The notes under the pieces: model-generated
The model's input: only the letters and a program-made list of their open reading frames with translations
Database searches by the model: none
What the model was told of the DNA's origin: nothing
Program-made: the position numbers and the translations under genes
DNA from: Aquisphaera giovannonii
GTDB lineage: Bacteria > Planctomycetota > Planctomycetia > Isosphaerales > Isosphaeraceae
Assembly: GCF_008087625.1 (NCBI RefSeq)
Contig: NZ_CP042997.1
Coordinates: 186,001 to 250,000, forward strand
Direction of reading: 5' to 3'
Length of the DNA stretch: 64,000 nt
In this document: positions 56,116 through 64,000 of the stretch, piece by piece
Position numbering within the stretch: the stretch's first letter is position 1
How the letters are laid out: every line of letters begins with the position of its first letter

Positions 56116-56760
56116 TTGCCGACGCTGATCCACCACATCACGAACATCGACAACCTTGCCCGGATCGTCCAGACCGGCGGGTTGTGGTGTGATGCGGAGC
56201 GGGTCCGGCAGCGGTTCGAATGTGTCGGCATCGCCCACGAGAGCCTGAAGCAGAGGAGAGGACGAACAGCCGTGCGGGACCGAACCGGCCGGGCCATTGC
56301 CGCCGGGGGCGTCTTGGCGGACTACGTGCCGTTCTACTTCGCCAACCGCTCCCCGATGCTCTATTCCATTCATCGGGGCAACGTCGTGGGTTATGCTGGA
56401 GGGCAGGAGAACGTCGTCTATCTCGTCAGCACCGTCGAGACGGCCGTGGCGGGGGACCGAGCGTGGTGCTTCACCGACGGCCACGCCGTCGAGGCCATGA
56501 CCGAGTTCTTGATTGGTGCTGAACACCTGAATAAGATCGATTGGGATACCGTCCGGGCGTGGAAGTGGTACAACACGCCCGAAGATCCCGATCGGAAGCG
56601 TCGCAAGCAGGCCGAGTTCCTCATCCACGGTTCCGTGCCGTGGACCTGGATTCATCGCATCGGCGTGGTTGACCAGGGGAGGTCGCAACGGGTTAGGGAG
56701 ATCATCGCCGGAGCCGCACACCAGCCCGAGGTGACGATCGAACCGGACTGGTATTACTGA
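56116..56760 (+). CDS. darT: DarT ssDNA thymidine ADP-ribosyltransferase toxin
   Basis: 214 residues from a TTG start at 56116 (GGGAGG 7 bases upstream). The DUF4433/DarT signatures are present: LIHHITNIDNLARIVQTGGL, YVPFYFANRSPMLYSIHRGN, the ARTT-region WYNTPEDPDRKRRKQAEFLI with Glu167 as the likely catalytic acid, and HGSVPWTWI. DarT modifies thymidine in single-stranded DNA, blocking replication or phage. The macrodomain antitoxin gene follows after 9 bases. Confidence 0.88.
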   Translation: MPTLIHHITNIDNLARIVQTGGLWCDAERVRQRFECVGIAHESLKQRRGRTAVRDRTGRAIAAGGVLADYVPFYFANRSPMLYSIHRGNVVGYAGGQENVVYLVSTVETAVAGDRAWCFTDGHAVEAMTEFLIGAEHLNKIDWDTVRAWKWYNTPEDPDRKRRKQAEFLIHGSVPWTWIHRIGVVDQGRSQRVREIIAGAAHQPEVTIEPDWYY

Positions 56761-56769
56761 GGCTTCGCC

Positions 56770-57843
56770 ATGTGGAAACGGACCGAAGGAAATATCCTCG
56801 AAGCCGACGTTCAGGCCCTCGTCAACACGGTCAACACCGTGGGGGTCATGGGCAAGGGGATCGCCCTCCAGTTCAAGAAGGCGTTCCCCGAGATGTTCGA
56901 GGCGTACGAGGCCGTCTGCAAGGCGAAGACGCTTCGACCCGGCCTGATGCACGTCTATGACCGGGGCCAGATGTTCAACCCGCGTTACATCATCAACTTC
57001 CCGACCAAGCGGCACTGGAAGGGGAAGTCCAGGATCGCCGACATCGAGGCCGGGCTGGACGCCCTGGTCGAGGAACTGACGGCCAGGGACATCAAGTCCG
57101 TCGCCATCCCCCCGCTCGGCTGCGGGCACGGCGGACTGGACTGGGACGAGGTGCGCCCTTTGATCGAGCAGGCGATGGACCGGGTGCCGGAAGTTGAGGC
57201 GCTCATCTACGCCCCCAAGGGGGCCCCCGAGCCCGCCGCCATCGTGAACCGGACCGAGAGGCCCGAGATGACCCCGAGCCGGGCCAACATGCTCCGGCTG
57301 CTGAGCGAGTATTGCGTCCTCGGCTACGACCTGACCCTCCTGGAAATCCAGAAGATCCTCTATTTCCTGCAAGTCGCCGGCGAGCCCCTTAAGCTGCGGT
57401 TTGCGAAGGATCGGTACGGCCCCTATGCCGACAATCTCCGGCATGTCCTGCACAGGTTTGAGGGCCACTTTCTCGTCGGCTTCGGCGACGGCCGGAACAG
57501 CCCCCGGACCCCCATCCGCCTCTTCGAGGAGGCCGTGAGCGAGGCCGTCCAGGTGAGCGAGCGGTCCTCGACGCCGGAGCAGAAGGACCGGGTCCGCCGC
57601 GTCTTCGACCTCATCGAGGGCTTCGAATCGCCGTATGGGATGGAGCTGCTGGCCAGCGTCCACTGGGTCGCCGCCCAGGAGGGCGTGCCCAGCGAGCCCG
57701 CCGCCGTGGTTCAAGCCGTCCACGCCTGGAACGACCACAAACGCAAGACCATGAAGCCCGAGCACATCCACGTGGCCTGGAACCGCTTGCAAGACCTCGG
57801 ATGGCTCGGCCGGGATACCACAAGCCATGACGATCGGGAGTGA
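56770..57843 (+). CDS. darG: DarG macrodomain ADP-ribosylglycohydrolase antitoxin
   Basis: 357 residues. The N-terminal macrodomain (about 1-155) has EGNILEADVQALVNTVNTVG, GVMGKGIALQFKKAFPEMFE and AIPPLGCGHGGLDWDEV, the ADP-ribose pocket that removes DarT marks. The C-terminal half (about 175-350), with YCVLGYDLTLLEIQKILYFL, LRFAKDRYGPYADNLRHVL and the late VHAWNDHKRKTMKPEHIHVA, is the toxin-binding domain. Spacing of 9 bases to darT supports co-translation. Confidence 0.9.
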   Translation: MWKRTEGNILEADVQALVNTVNTVGVMGKGIALQFKKAFPEMFEAYEAVCKAKTLRPGLMHVYDRGQMFNPRYIINFPTKRHWKGKSRIADIEAGLDALVEELTARDIKSVAIPPLGCGHGGLDWDEVRPLIEQAMDRVPEVEALIYAPKGAPEPAAIVNRTERPEMTPSRANMLRLLSEYCVLGYDLTLLEIQKILYFLQVAGEPLKLRFAKDRYGPYADNLRHVLHRFEGHFLVGFGDGRNSPRTPIRLFEEAVSEAVQVSERSSTPEQKDRVRRVFDLIEGFESPYGMELLASVHWVAAQEGVPSEPAAVVQAVHAWNDHKRKTMKPEHIHVAWNRLQDLGWLGRDTTSHDDRE

Positions 57844-57933
57844 GCAAGAGGCCCTCTTCATTCCATTTTTCCGCTCCGGGCTCTTCTGCTCCCTTTCCTG
57901 GCGTGCTTGGCACGTCGTGGCGTGCTACAATGC

Positions 57934-58527
57934 ATGGCGAGAACGAAGGCTGCGATGGCCAGAGTCGAGACGCTCGAGTCGCAGATGACCTGGACGCCCG
58001 AGAGGTTCTGGCGGGCCATCGACGCCGGGCTATTCGACGACCTGGGCAAGGTCGAGTTGATCGGAGGCCAACTGGTCGCCACGAGGGCGGGAAGCGGGCC
58101 TCATGGGGACGTGGCCATCAATGCCGAAGAGGCCCTCAAGGCCATCATCCCGGCCGATGCCTGGTTCGTCGGCCGGGAGGTCACCGTCGACGTGGCCGAG
58201 TCGGTCGTCGTCCCGGATGTCATGGTGGCCAGGGGACCGCGGAAGCCCAGATACCGCAGGAGGAACCCGAAGATTGAGGAGTTGGCCCTGGCCATCGAGG
58301 TCGCCGACACCACGCTCGCTCGAGACCGTCGACTGAAGGTCCCCTTCTACCTGGAGGCCGGCGTCCCCATCGTCTGGGTCGTGAATGTCGGAGAATCTCG
58401 CATCGAGGTCTATACGCCAGCCGGAAGCCATGATTCCCCGAATGTTTATGGCTTGAAAGACTCCGTGCCTGTCACTCTCGACGGCGTGACACTCGGAGAA
58501 ATCGCGGTCGCGACTTTCTTCGATTGA
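57934..58527 (+). CDS. Uma2-family (DUF820) putative endonuclease
   Basis: About 197 residues from ATG 57934. A PD-(D/E)xK-type fold with KVELIGGQLVATRAGSG, SVVVPDVMVARGPRKPRY, LALAIEVADTTLARDRRLKV and YLEAGVPIVWVVNV: the E..PD...E-x-A/S...K pattern is complete (Val in E-V-A). Such genes are numerous in planctomycetes and cyanobacteria; cellular role unknown. It follows the DarTG pair but is probably independent. Confidence 0.8.
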   Translation: MARTKAAMARVETLESQMTWTPERFWRAIDAGLFDDLGKVELIGGQLVATRAGSGPHGDVAINAEEALKAIIPADAWFVGREVTVDVAESVVVPDVMVARGPRKPRYRRRNPKIEELALAIEVADTTLARDRRLKVPFYLEAGVPIVWVVNVGESRIEVYTPAGSHDSPNVYGLKDSVPVTLDGVTLGEIAVATFFD

Positions 58528-58615
58528 AAGGAGAGCCGGAAAGGGCGACTTAAGTCGATTGGTGTATAGTCAACCTGTTCCTGGTGATATCCAGGCTGTG
58601 CATGTTCTTGGAATT

Positions 58616-58713
58616 AATCTCTATGTCCCCTTTGGGCTGACGGCCCGGCCCCGGCTTTGGTGTTATCTAAATTGTGCAGGCCCCCAGGACCAATCGCTAT
58701 GTCTCCTTTGGGC
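58616..58713 (+). repeat. Direct repeat upstream of the DACNV-like gene
   Basis: Two 22-base copies at 58616-58637 and 58692-58713 share 20 of 22 positions; both contain CTATGTC then CCTTTGGGC. They start 76 bases apart within the 250-base leader. They may be operator half-sites, a small transcript or traces of duplication. Confidence 0.5.
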
Positions 58714-58774
58714 CCGTTGTGGTTGTCGGGCTCCTAAAGAAGACGAGCGAAGCAGACTTCACTGGAACTCAGGT

Positions 58775-59824
58775 ATGCAAACAGCATTCTCAATACGGGA
58801 GTCTCTCCAAGGGCATCTTCAGGATTTTGTTCAAGCCACTGGCTTTGAATGCACCAAGACCGAAGCTCTGGTAAGAGATATAGTCTGTTTGCTATCCGCG
58901 TATCGAGAGGAGGATGTACCCCTGTTTCCTCATATCTATGTTGTACACGGTGCTGATGCGCTCGCTACTATTGCTCCGGGTGCAGAACGCATTACGCTGG
59001 GTAAAAGTCAGTATGCGGATGATTCGGCGAAAGACATACTAAAGAAAGGTGCTAGTCTAGCGATCGCCGGATGGTCGGTGTTCATAGCAAGGGCAGAACA
59101 TCCGGAATTTGAGTACGGCATTTTCAGGGACCGAACACATTCATTCTCGGTAAGTGCTGAAGAATCGCTGGCTGATATAGAAACCCCATTCCCGGCTTTG
59201 CTTATCCGTAACAGGGGGCACTTTGTAGTTGAGCTAGTCATAAGCAATCGACGTACGTACACAGTGTCCTTTACGTCGTCTCCTGCATCGCCGTCATCTT
59301 TATCTTTGCATGTGTCAAAATTTGCCCGCATCGCCTCAAGTCGGTTGCCCGAGGACAGGCGTGCCGACTTCGTACCATATCTCAAGCGTCTAGTCACGGA
59401 CAAGCTTCTTCATTCACACGGCACGCTCCTCGCGGTCGTTGACACCACTTCTACCCTCGAAAGCCATGATGCTACTTTGGACGAGGGCACTTGGCTTGCG
59501 CCTGTGGTCGATTTAGCCATGAGGCGTTTCAGAGCCTATACGGAGAAGACAGACATCGCGCTGGCGGATCTTCAGGCCGCGGAGGCTCTTCTTGAGGGCA
59601 TGGTCAACAGCGATGGTGTTGTTGTGTTCGGTGCAGATGGGACGCTACGTGCCTTCCGTGTGTTTCTGAGACCCAATGAAAACGAGCGAAGTGGGCTCCC
59701 CGAAAAGGGCGGGGGTCGCCGTCGAACTTACGAACTGATGAAAAAGAGAACCACCTCGACGCTTCTGGCAGCATTGTATAGGTCACAAGACGGTGATACA
59801 GACTGTTCAGGAGAAGAGTCATGA
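58775..59824 (+). CDS. DACNV-like (diadenylate-cyclase-related) sensor protein
   Basis: 349 residues from ATG 58775. The last 100 residues resemble the DisA-N-like DACNV domain: LEGMVNSDGVVVFGADGTLR (in place of DGA), then GGGRRRTYELMKKR (in place of the RHR motif) and LLAALYRSQDGDT. The upstream part contains LPEDRRADFVPYLKRLVTD and a conserved sandwich region (AGWSVFIARAEHPEFEYGIF). DAC-related domains act as nucleotide sensors or synthases in bacterial conflict systems. Catalytic residues are altered, so sensing is more likely. Codon use is markedly A+T richer than elsewhere in the window. It overlaps the next gene by 4 bases (ATGA). Confidence 0.55.
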   Translation: MQTAFSIRESLQGHLQDFVQATGFECTKTEALVRDIVCLLSAYREEDVPLFPHIYVVHGADALATIAPGAERITLGKSQYADDSAKDILKKGASLAIAGWSVFIARAEHPEFEYGIFRDRTHSFSVSAEESLADIETPFPALLIRNRGHFVVELVISNRRTYTVSFTSSPASPSSLSLHVSKFARIASSRLPEDRRADFVPYLKRLVTDKLLHSHGTLLAVVDTTSTLESHDATLDEGTWLAPVVDLAMRRFRAYTEKTDIALADLQAAEALLEGMVNSDGVVVFGADGTLRAFRVFLRPNENERSGLPEKGGGRRRTYELMKKRTTSTLLAALYRSQDGDTDCSGEES

Positions 59825-61155
59825 GCGACAACAACGAGATTACCGTATGGCACCCAACAACAGATTTAGTAGGGGCGCTAGCTGAAATTTCCTCGCCAGA
59901 GGAGATTGTAGGCTACGCCCAGCCTACGCTGTCCCCGAGGGACCAAAAGTCAATCGTTGCGGGATTCAACTCCGGCAGCTATGAAATGGTCGCTACTTTC
60001 GTTTGGGCGAAAGCCGCAGCCACGCTGAAGAAGCAGTTGGCGACGTTGGGCATGGAATTTGTTGGCGAAATGCTCTGCCGGAACGATTTGTTCGACAACT
60101 CCGATCCTTCAACATCCATTAGCGACTATGAGGCGCTAAGTCTGGCAGAAGACCTAGGCATGGTTACGCCAACTCAAGCAATGCGCCTGAACCAGTCGCT
60201 CGTGTTGGTAACGCACTTCGCAAACATCGAATACACAGGTGATTCGTCGGAGGAGATGGTTAAGGAGGAAGCGATTGTACTCCTAAAAAACTGCATCACC
60301 AGCATTCTCGGAAAACCGAAATTTGAGACGGCTATCCGCTTTGTCGAATTCAGGAAGTCGTTAGCAGAGCGATCGTTCAATTCATCTGACGCTCAAGTCC
60401 AGTCACTCATAGATTCGCCGTACTTCTTCATTCGAACCACAGTCAGCATCCTACTTTCACTCGTGAAGACCGAGAAGGGTGCACCGCTTGAGCATGCCGT
60501 TGGAAATACAATTTTGATAATTCCATCAGTATGGCAGAAACTCAAAACCTCTGAGAAATGGCAAATTGGCCAAGCTTATGCCGAAGTTAACGCGGCAGGG
60601 AATCGCCCAGCTACGATTGGGTTGAAGAAGGCATTGACGGCTGTGCATGGGTTCGATTATGTACCGGAGTCCCTGCGATCCAATACATTCAACGAAGCGG
60701 CCTCGAGAGTGCTCATGGCTCACTTTGGGATTAATAACTTTTATAATGAAGTGGCCCCCATGTCCAACCTTGCAAGTCTGGGTACTACTATACCTAAGCC
60801 TGCATTTGCTAGATGCATGGAGGCGACCCTTGCGGTGTGGCTCGGTAATGCTTATGGGGAATCGTGGGGAGCAATTGAACATGCAACAGCGCTGCTTGGA
60901 AAGTTGAGGACTGAGCAATGGGAGTATTACATTAATGAATGTTTTCCGAGAGATAGAGTCGTTCTCAGTAAGCTGTCATCCGACCGGAAGCCGACAATTC
61001 GTTGGACCGAGCTTGTCAAGGCATTTGAATTGACCAAGATCAACTGCACTGACAAGCGGGTCCAATTTCTAATAAACAACAGCAAGCAAATGCCTGCGTC
61101 CTATGTCATTATCAATAGGGTGGCCTCTGATTTACGTGCGGCCGTCATGTCCTGA
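59821..61155 (+). CDS. Unrecognised protein coupled to the DACNV-like gene
   Basis: 444 residues from ATG 59821, overlapping the upstream stop. I do not recognise the family. It looks globular and mainly helical, without signal peptide or transmembrane segment; visible stretches include VGALAEISSPEEIVGYAQPT, ATFVWAKAAATLKKQLATLG and FFIRTTVSILLSLVKTEKGA. No P-loop, nuclease or protease motif was found. The DNA has low GC like its partner, and the module is bounded by the Uma2 gene and a satellite/IS region. As the obligate partner it may be the effector of a sensor-effector pair. Confidence 0.6.
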   Translation: MSDNNEITVWHPTTDLVGALAEISSPEEIVGYAQPTLSPRDQKSIVAGFNSGSYEMVATFVWAKAAATLKKQLATLGMEFVGEMLCRNDLFDNSDPSTSISDYEALSLAEDLGMVTPTQAMRLNQSLVLVTHFANIEYTGDSSEEMVKEEAIVLLKNCITSILGKPKFETAIRFVEFRKSLAERSFNSSDAQVQSLIDSPYFFIRTTVSILLSLVKTEKGAPLEHAVGNTILIIPSVWQKLKTSEKWQIGQAYAEVNAAGNRPATIGLKKALTAVHGFDYVPESLRSNTFNEAASRVLMAHFGINNFYNEVAPMSNLASLGTTIPKPAFARCMEATLAVWLGNAYGESWGAIEHATALLGKLRTEQWEYYINECFPRDRVVLSKLSSDRKPTIRWTELVKAFELTKINCTDKRVQFLINNSKQMPASYVIINRVASDLRAAVMS

Positions 61156-61185
61156 GAAGGCTCGGGAAGCCCAAAGGGGGGCTCT

Positions 61186-61401
61186 ATTGGGGCCACCCGA
61201 ATGCCACGAAGTTAAGCCGCAACTCCTTTGCCGTCGCAAACGGGGCCACCCAGCTTTCGTGGCAAACGGGGCCGTGGCAAACGGGGCGGCAAACGGGGTA
61301 AGTGGCGCTATTGGGGCCACCCATCTTTCGCTATTGGCGCTATTGGGGCCACCCATCTTTCGCTATTGGCGCTATTGGGGCGGCGCTATTGGGGCCACCC
61401 C
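61186..61401 (+). repeat. Short-period tandem repeats next to IS remnants
   Basis: Units starting GGCGCTATTGGGGCCACCC occur at 61304 and 61336 with exact 32-base spacing, a truncated copy at 61368 and another at 61382. A second period, GGCAAACGGGG, is repeated about four times at 61238-61297. The units combine the end of the IS4-type element (…CTATT) with its target GGGGCCACCC. No gene. Confidence 0.6.
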
Positions 61402-61576
61402 AATAGTGTTCGGCACAGGATTTGCGCGAGATTTCACCCGGGCTGAGGTTGCCTTGCAGGCGGCGAGGGCTCGGGGATGGCGAAGCGCGCGGCCGAACCT
61501 CTGAAGTCCCGGGATATCCGGGGCGTGAAGTACGTCGAGCAGCTCCTGCCGATGCTCGATGCGCTGTGGCGCTATT
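61402..61576 (+). mobile_element. Internally deleted (MITE-like) derivative of the IS4-family element
   Basis: 175 bases starting AATAGTGTTCGGCACAGG, as the full element does, and keeping the first 30 or so codons of the transposase (MAKRAAEPLKSRDIRGVKYV from 61477), then jumping to GGCGCTATT. It is flanked by GGGGCCACCC on both sides (61391-61400 and 61577-61586). The right end diverges from the full element (GCGCTATT instead of GAACACTATT). Confidence 0.6.
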
Positions 61577-61773
61577 GGGGCCACCCATCTTTCGGGCCCC
61601 CGGCCGGATAATGGGCTTGTGCCGGCCTCGGGGCTATCGGCCGATCGCTGCCCGGGCTCCACGATAGGGGAGGCGAGGCAGCTCGCGCGACGCGGGAAGG
61701 ACGCCGCGGACGGCGAGGAGATGAGAAAGGAAAAAGGTAAAAAGGAAAAAGGAAAGGAAAAAGGGGACATTCC

Positions 61774-63269
61774 AATAGTGTTCGGCACAGGATTTGCGCG
61801 ATAGATCACCCGGGCTGAGGTTGCCTTCCAGGCGGCGAGGGCTCGGGGATGGCGAAGCGTCCGGCGAAGCCTCTGAAATCCCGGGATATCCGGGGCGTGA
61901 AGTACGTCGAGCGGCTCCTGCCGTTGCTCGATGCGCTGCATGAGGTCGGCTGCGGCCGCGACAAGGCGGGCAATCGCTGCCTGTTCTATGACCAGTACTG
62001 CATGCTCGTCCTGCTCTCGATGTTCAACCCCGTGGTCCGCTCGCTGCGGGCCATCCAGCAGGTCAGCGGGCTCCGCAACGTGCAGCGCAAGCTCGGCTGC
62101 TCGCGGGCGTCGCTGGGCTCGCTGTCGGAGGCCGTGGAGGTCTTCGAGCCGGGCCGCCTCCTGGGGATCATCGACGCCCTGGCCGCCGACGCCGGGCCGG
62201 TCCGCGACGTCCGCCAGGGCCACCTGGCGCACGCGCTGACGGCGGTCGACGGCAGCGTCGTCAAGACGCTCAAGTCGATCACCGAGGCCGCCTTCATGGG
62301 CGACAAGAACGGCGGCTCGCACAGCGGCTGGCGGCTGCACACCCACTTCGACATCGACCGCGGCGTGCCGGTGCGGATCGACGTCACCCGCGCCTCCAAC
62401 AGCGGCAAGGACGACGAGAAGAACCGGCTCCGCGACCGACTGGAGCCGGACCATTGCTACGTCATGGACCGGTGGTACGCCCAGTTCACCCTCTTCCGCG
62501 ACATCGTCGCGGCCGGCAGCAGCTACGTCTGCCGGGTCCGCGACAACACCAACCTCATGGACGTGGTCGAGGAGCGGCCGGTCACCGAGGCGGCGAAGGC
62601 CGCCGGGGTGATCCGCGACGTCGTCGTGAACCTCGGCGGCGATCGGAAGGAAGGCGAGCGGCCGGGCCACCCGGTGCGGATCGTGATGGTGAGGACGACG
62701 CCGCACACGAAGCGAGGCGGCCGCAAGGGCGGCACGGCGGGCCCGTCCAGCGACGGCATCCTGCGGATCGCCACGAGCCTCCTCGACGTGCCGGCCGAGA
62801 TTATCGCGAATATATACAAGCATAGGTGGACGATCGAGCTGTTCTTCCGGTTCTTCAAGCACGTGCTCGGCTGCCGGCGGCTGCTGAGCACGCACGAGGC
62901 GGGGATCGAGATCCAGGCGTACTGCGCCATCATCGCGTGCCTGCTGATCAGCCTGTGGACGGAGCGGAAGCCGACGCTGCGGACCTACGAGATGATCTGC
63001 CACTACTTCACGGGGCTGGCGGGCCTGGACGAGTTGGTGGCGCACCTGGAGGGGCTGAAGCGGGCCGAAGAAGCGAAGCGTGCGGCCTCCTGAGCACGCG
63101 GCTCGATGCCGAGCCCGCGGCGTTCGCCGCTGCGCGTTGCTATCGCGCCGCGGCCGATGCACCCGCCCCGAGGGCCTCGATCGGCCGCCCGGACGTCGCC
63201 TCAGCGATCCCCGGAGGGGGCCCGCCGCGGGCCCAGCCCCGCAGAGCAATCGGCGGGCCGAACACTATT
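61774..63269. mobile_element. IS4-family insertion sequence with 11-bp target duplication
   Basis: 1496 bases. Both ends read AATAGTGTTCGGC inward (61774-61786 and the complement of 63257-63269). GGGGACATTCC occurs at 61763-61773 and again at 63270-63280, an 11-base target duplication in the range known for IS4 elements. It carries one transposase gene. Confidence 0.88.
61849..63093 (+). CDS. IS4-family DDE transposase
   Basis: 414 residues. Catalytic Asp in ALTAVDGSVVKTL, Asp in CYVMDRWYAQFTLF and Glu in the IS4 signature YKHRWTIELFFRFFKHVLG (Y-x2-R-x3-E-x6-K). The N-terminal region (MAKRPAKPLKSRDIRGVKYV) is also found in the truncated copy at 61477. The reading frame is intact and the ends and target duplication are preserved, so the element is probably functional. 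Confidence 0.92.
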   Translation: MAKRPAKPLKSRDIRGVKYVERLLPLLDALHEVGCGRDKAGNRCLFYDQYCMLVLLSMFNPVVRSLRAIQQVSGLRNVQRKLGCSRASLGSLSEAVEVFEPGRLLGIIDALAADAGPVRDVRQGHLAHALTAVDGSVVKTLKSITEAAFMGDKNGGSHSGWRLHTHFDIDRGVPVRIDVTRASNSGKDDEKNRLRDRLEPDHCYVMDRWYAQFTLFRDIVAAGSSYVCRVRDNTNLMDVVEERPVTEAAKAAGVIRDVVVNLGGDRKEGERPGHPVRIVMVRTTPHTKRGGRKGGTAGPSSDGILRIATSLLDVPAEIIANIYKHRWTIELFFRFFKHVLGCRRLLSTHEAGIEIQAYCAIIACLLISLWTERKPTLRTYEMICHYFTGLAGLDELVAHLEGLKRAEEAKRAAS

Positions 63270-63296
63270 GGGGACATTCCTAAATATCGCAGCAGC

Positions 63297-63992
63297 CTAC
63301 GTAGTCTGGGTGGTATCGTCCTCCCCTACCGCGTCCTCCACGCGCACCCTGCGCGGCCTGCCGCGGGGCTGGAGGCTGTATTCGAGGCCCAGGAGCCGCG
63401 CCGTGTCGCGGGTCCAGGCGTCGGCGCCGTAGGGGCGGTCCCGCTTCACGGAGAGGCGGATGGCGGCCAGCTCGGCGTCGGTCATCGGGGCGTTGACGAA
63501 CGCCAGCCAGTCGGCGCCCCGAGGCGCGGGGCCGGGGTCCAGGGCCGGGCCGTCGGCGAAGGTGCGGAGGCTCGACCAGGGCCAGGCCTCGGCACGCTCG
63601 GCGAGGCCGGCCCGCAGGGCGTTGCGCTCGACGTAGCGGATGACCCGCAGCAGGTGCTCGTCCTCCTGGATCGGGAAGGCCTTGAACCGGCCCTGCCAGA
63701 CGTGGCCGCTGCTGTGGTAGTGGCGCAGGTACCGCCTCACGTGCGAGGTCATCAGCCAGTGCATCCAGCGGCTGAGGTCGCCGTCCTCGCGGGGCCAGAG
63801 CACCAGGTGGAAGTGATTGGGCAGCAGGCAGTACGCCAGCACCCGCATCGGCACGCGGACCATCGCCTCCGCGGCGATCGCCAGGAAGGCCTCGAAGTCG
63901 GCCGGCTTGTGGAAGACCTCGGCCCTCGCGTTGCCGCGGTTCATGACGTGGTAGCAGTAGCCGCCGGCCGACGCCCGCGCCGATCGTGGCAT
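63297..63992 (-). CDS. RAYT/TnpA_REP-type transposase (Y1 HUH family)
   Basis: 231 residues. Metal-binding HUH motif in LLPNHFHLVLWP and the likely nucleophile Tyr in RYVERNALRAGL; the opening YCYHVMNRGNARAEVFHK is typical of REP-associated tyrosine transposases of the IS200/IS605 superfamily. RAYTs mobilise short palindromic REP sequences in trans. The window is full of such repeats, though no palindrome pair brackets the gene inside the window. It is complete, starting near the right edge. Confidence 0.85.
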   Translation of the reverse strand: MPRSARASAGGYCYHVMNRGNARAEVFHKPADFEAFLAIAAEAMVRVPMRVLAYCLLPNHFHLVLWPREDGDLSRWMHWLMTSHVRRYLRHYHSSGHVWQGRFKAFPIQEDEHLLRVIRYVERNALRAGLAERAEAWPWSSLRTFADGPALDPGPAPRGADWLAFVNAPMTDAELAAIRLSVKRDRPYGADAWTRDTARLLGLEYSLQPRGRPRRVRVEDAVGEDDTTQTT

Positions 63993-64000
63993 TCGATCGC

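Noticed and set aside
58775-59824. CBASS-type or DisA-type active cyclase
   Set aside because: The DGA and RHR catalytic motifs of diadenylate cyclases are replaced by DGV and RRR, and there is no CBASS effector or SMODS nucleotidyltransferase nearby. Only a DAC-related sensor call is supported.
61304-61401. CRISPR array
   Set aside because: The 32-base period has no unique spacers; the units are contiguous and made of IS end plus target sequence, and no cas gene is near.

Overview
The window is a piece of a high-GC chromosome that looks planctomycetal, most likely Isosphaeraceae-like. The signs are a tandem array of DUF1559 pseudopilin-like proteins, PEP-CTERM proteins with an exosortase and an EpsI partner, secreted proteins with an N-terminal LExRxLLS-type motif, an ECF sigma factor translationally coupled to a Ser/Thr kinase, a Uma2-family protein, and very high GC at third codon positions. 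No rRNA gene, conventional tRNA gene or CRISPR array was seen. The lineage is an inference from gene content.

Layout: 1-9 kb holds a GNAT fragment, an OprP-type porin, a PEP-CTERM protein, a zinc peptidase, an ABC-2 exporter pair and a repeat-rich surface protein. 9.7-12.4 kb holds an FkbM methyltransferase, two candidate Y RNAs and a Ro60/TROVE protein; the larger RNA carries a circularly permuted tRNA-like module. 12.5-18.4 kb holds a metalloprotease-like lipoprotein, a BamE-like protein, a cheC-cheD-cheY-cheB operon and a HigB/HigA-type toxin-antitoxin pair with a palindromic operator. 18.5-23.6 kb is six tandem DUF1559 genes. 23.8-31.3 kb is mixed: a DUF2306 protein, an esterase, a broken MFS gene, a PEP-CTERM protein, a sigma factor with a zinc-finger kinase, a P-loop protein and a HELGH protein.

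31.3-50.4 kb is an exopolysaccharide and protein-sorting cluster. It encodes a WecA-like initiating transferase, a Wzz/tyrosine autokinase, two polymerase/ligase-like membrane proteins, an FHA-TPR protein, exosortase and EpsI, GDP-mannose 4,6-dehydratase, and four glycosyltransferases. These plausibly build and export a polysaccharide and anchor PEP-CTERM proteins such as the two encoded at 2.5 and 26 kb. An IS481-family element (50.7-52.0 kb) separates the cluster from carB.

55.8-64 kb is an accessory island: an Rv0078B-like small protein, DarT/DarG, a Uma2 protein, an A+T-richer two-gene module (a DACNV-like sensor plus a protein I do not recognise), an IS4-family element with an 11-bp target duplication, an internally deleted relative of it, a 32-bp tandem repeat and a RAYT-type transposase. 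At least four families of dispersed palindromic or inverted repeats run through the window, some translated as parts of proteins. The strongest candidates for new biology are the Ro60/Y-RNA locus and the two-gene DACNV module.
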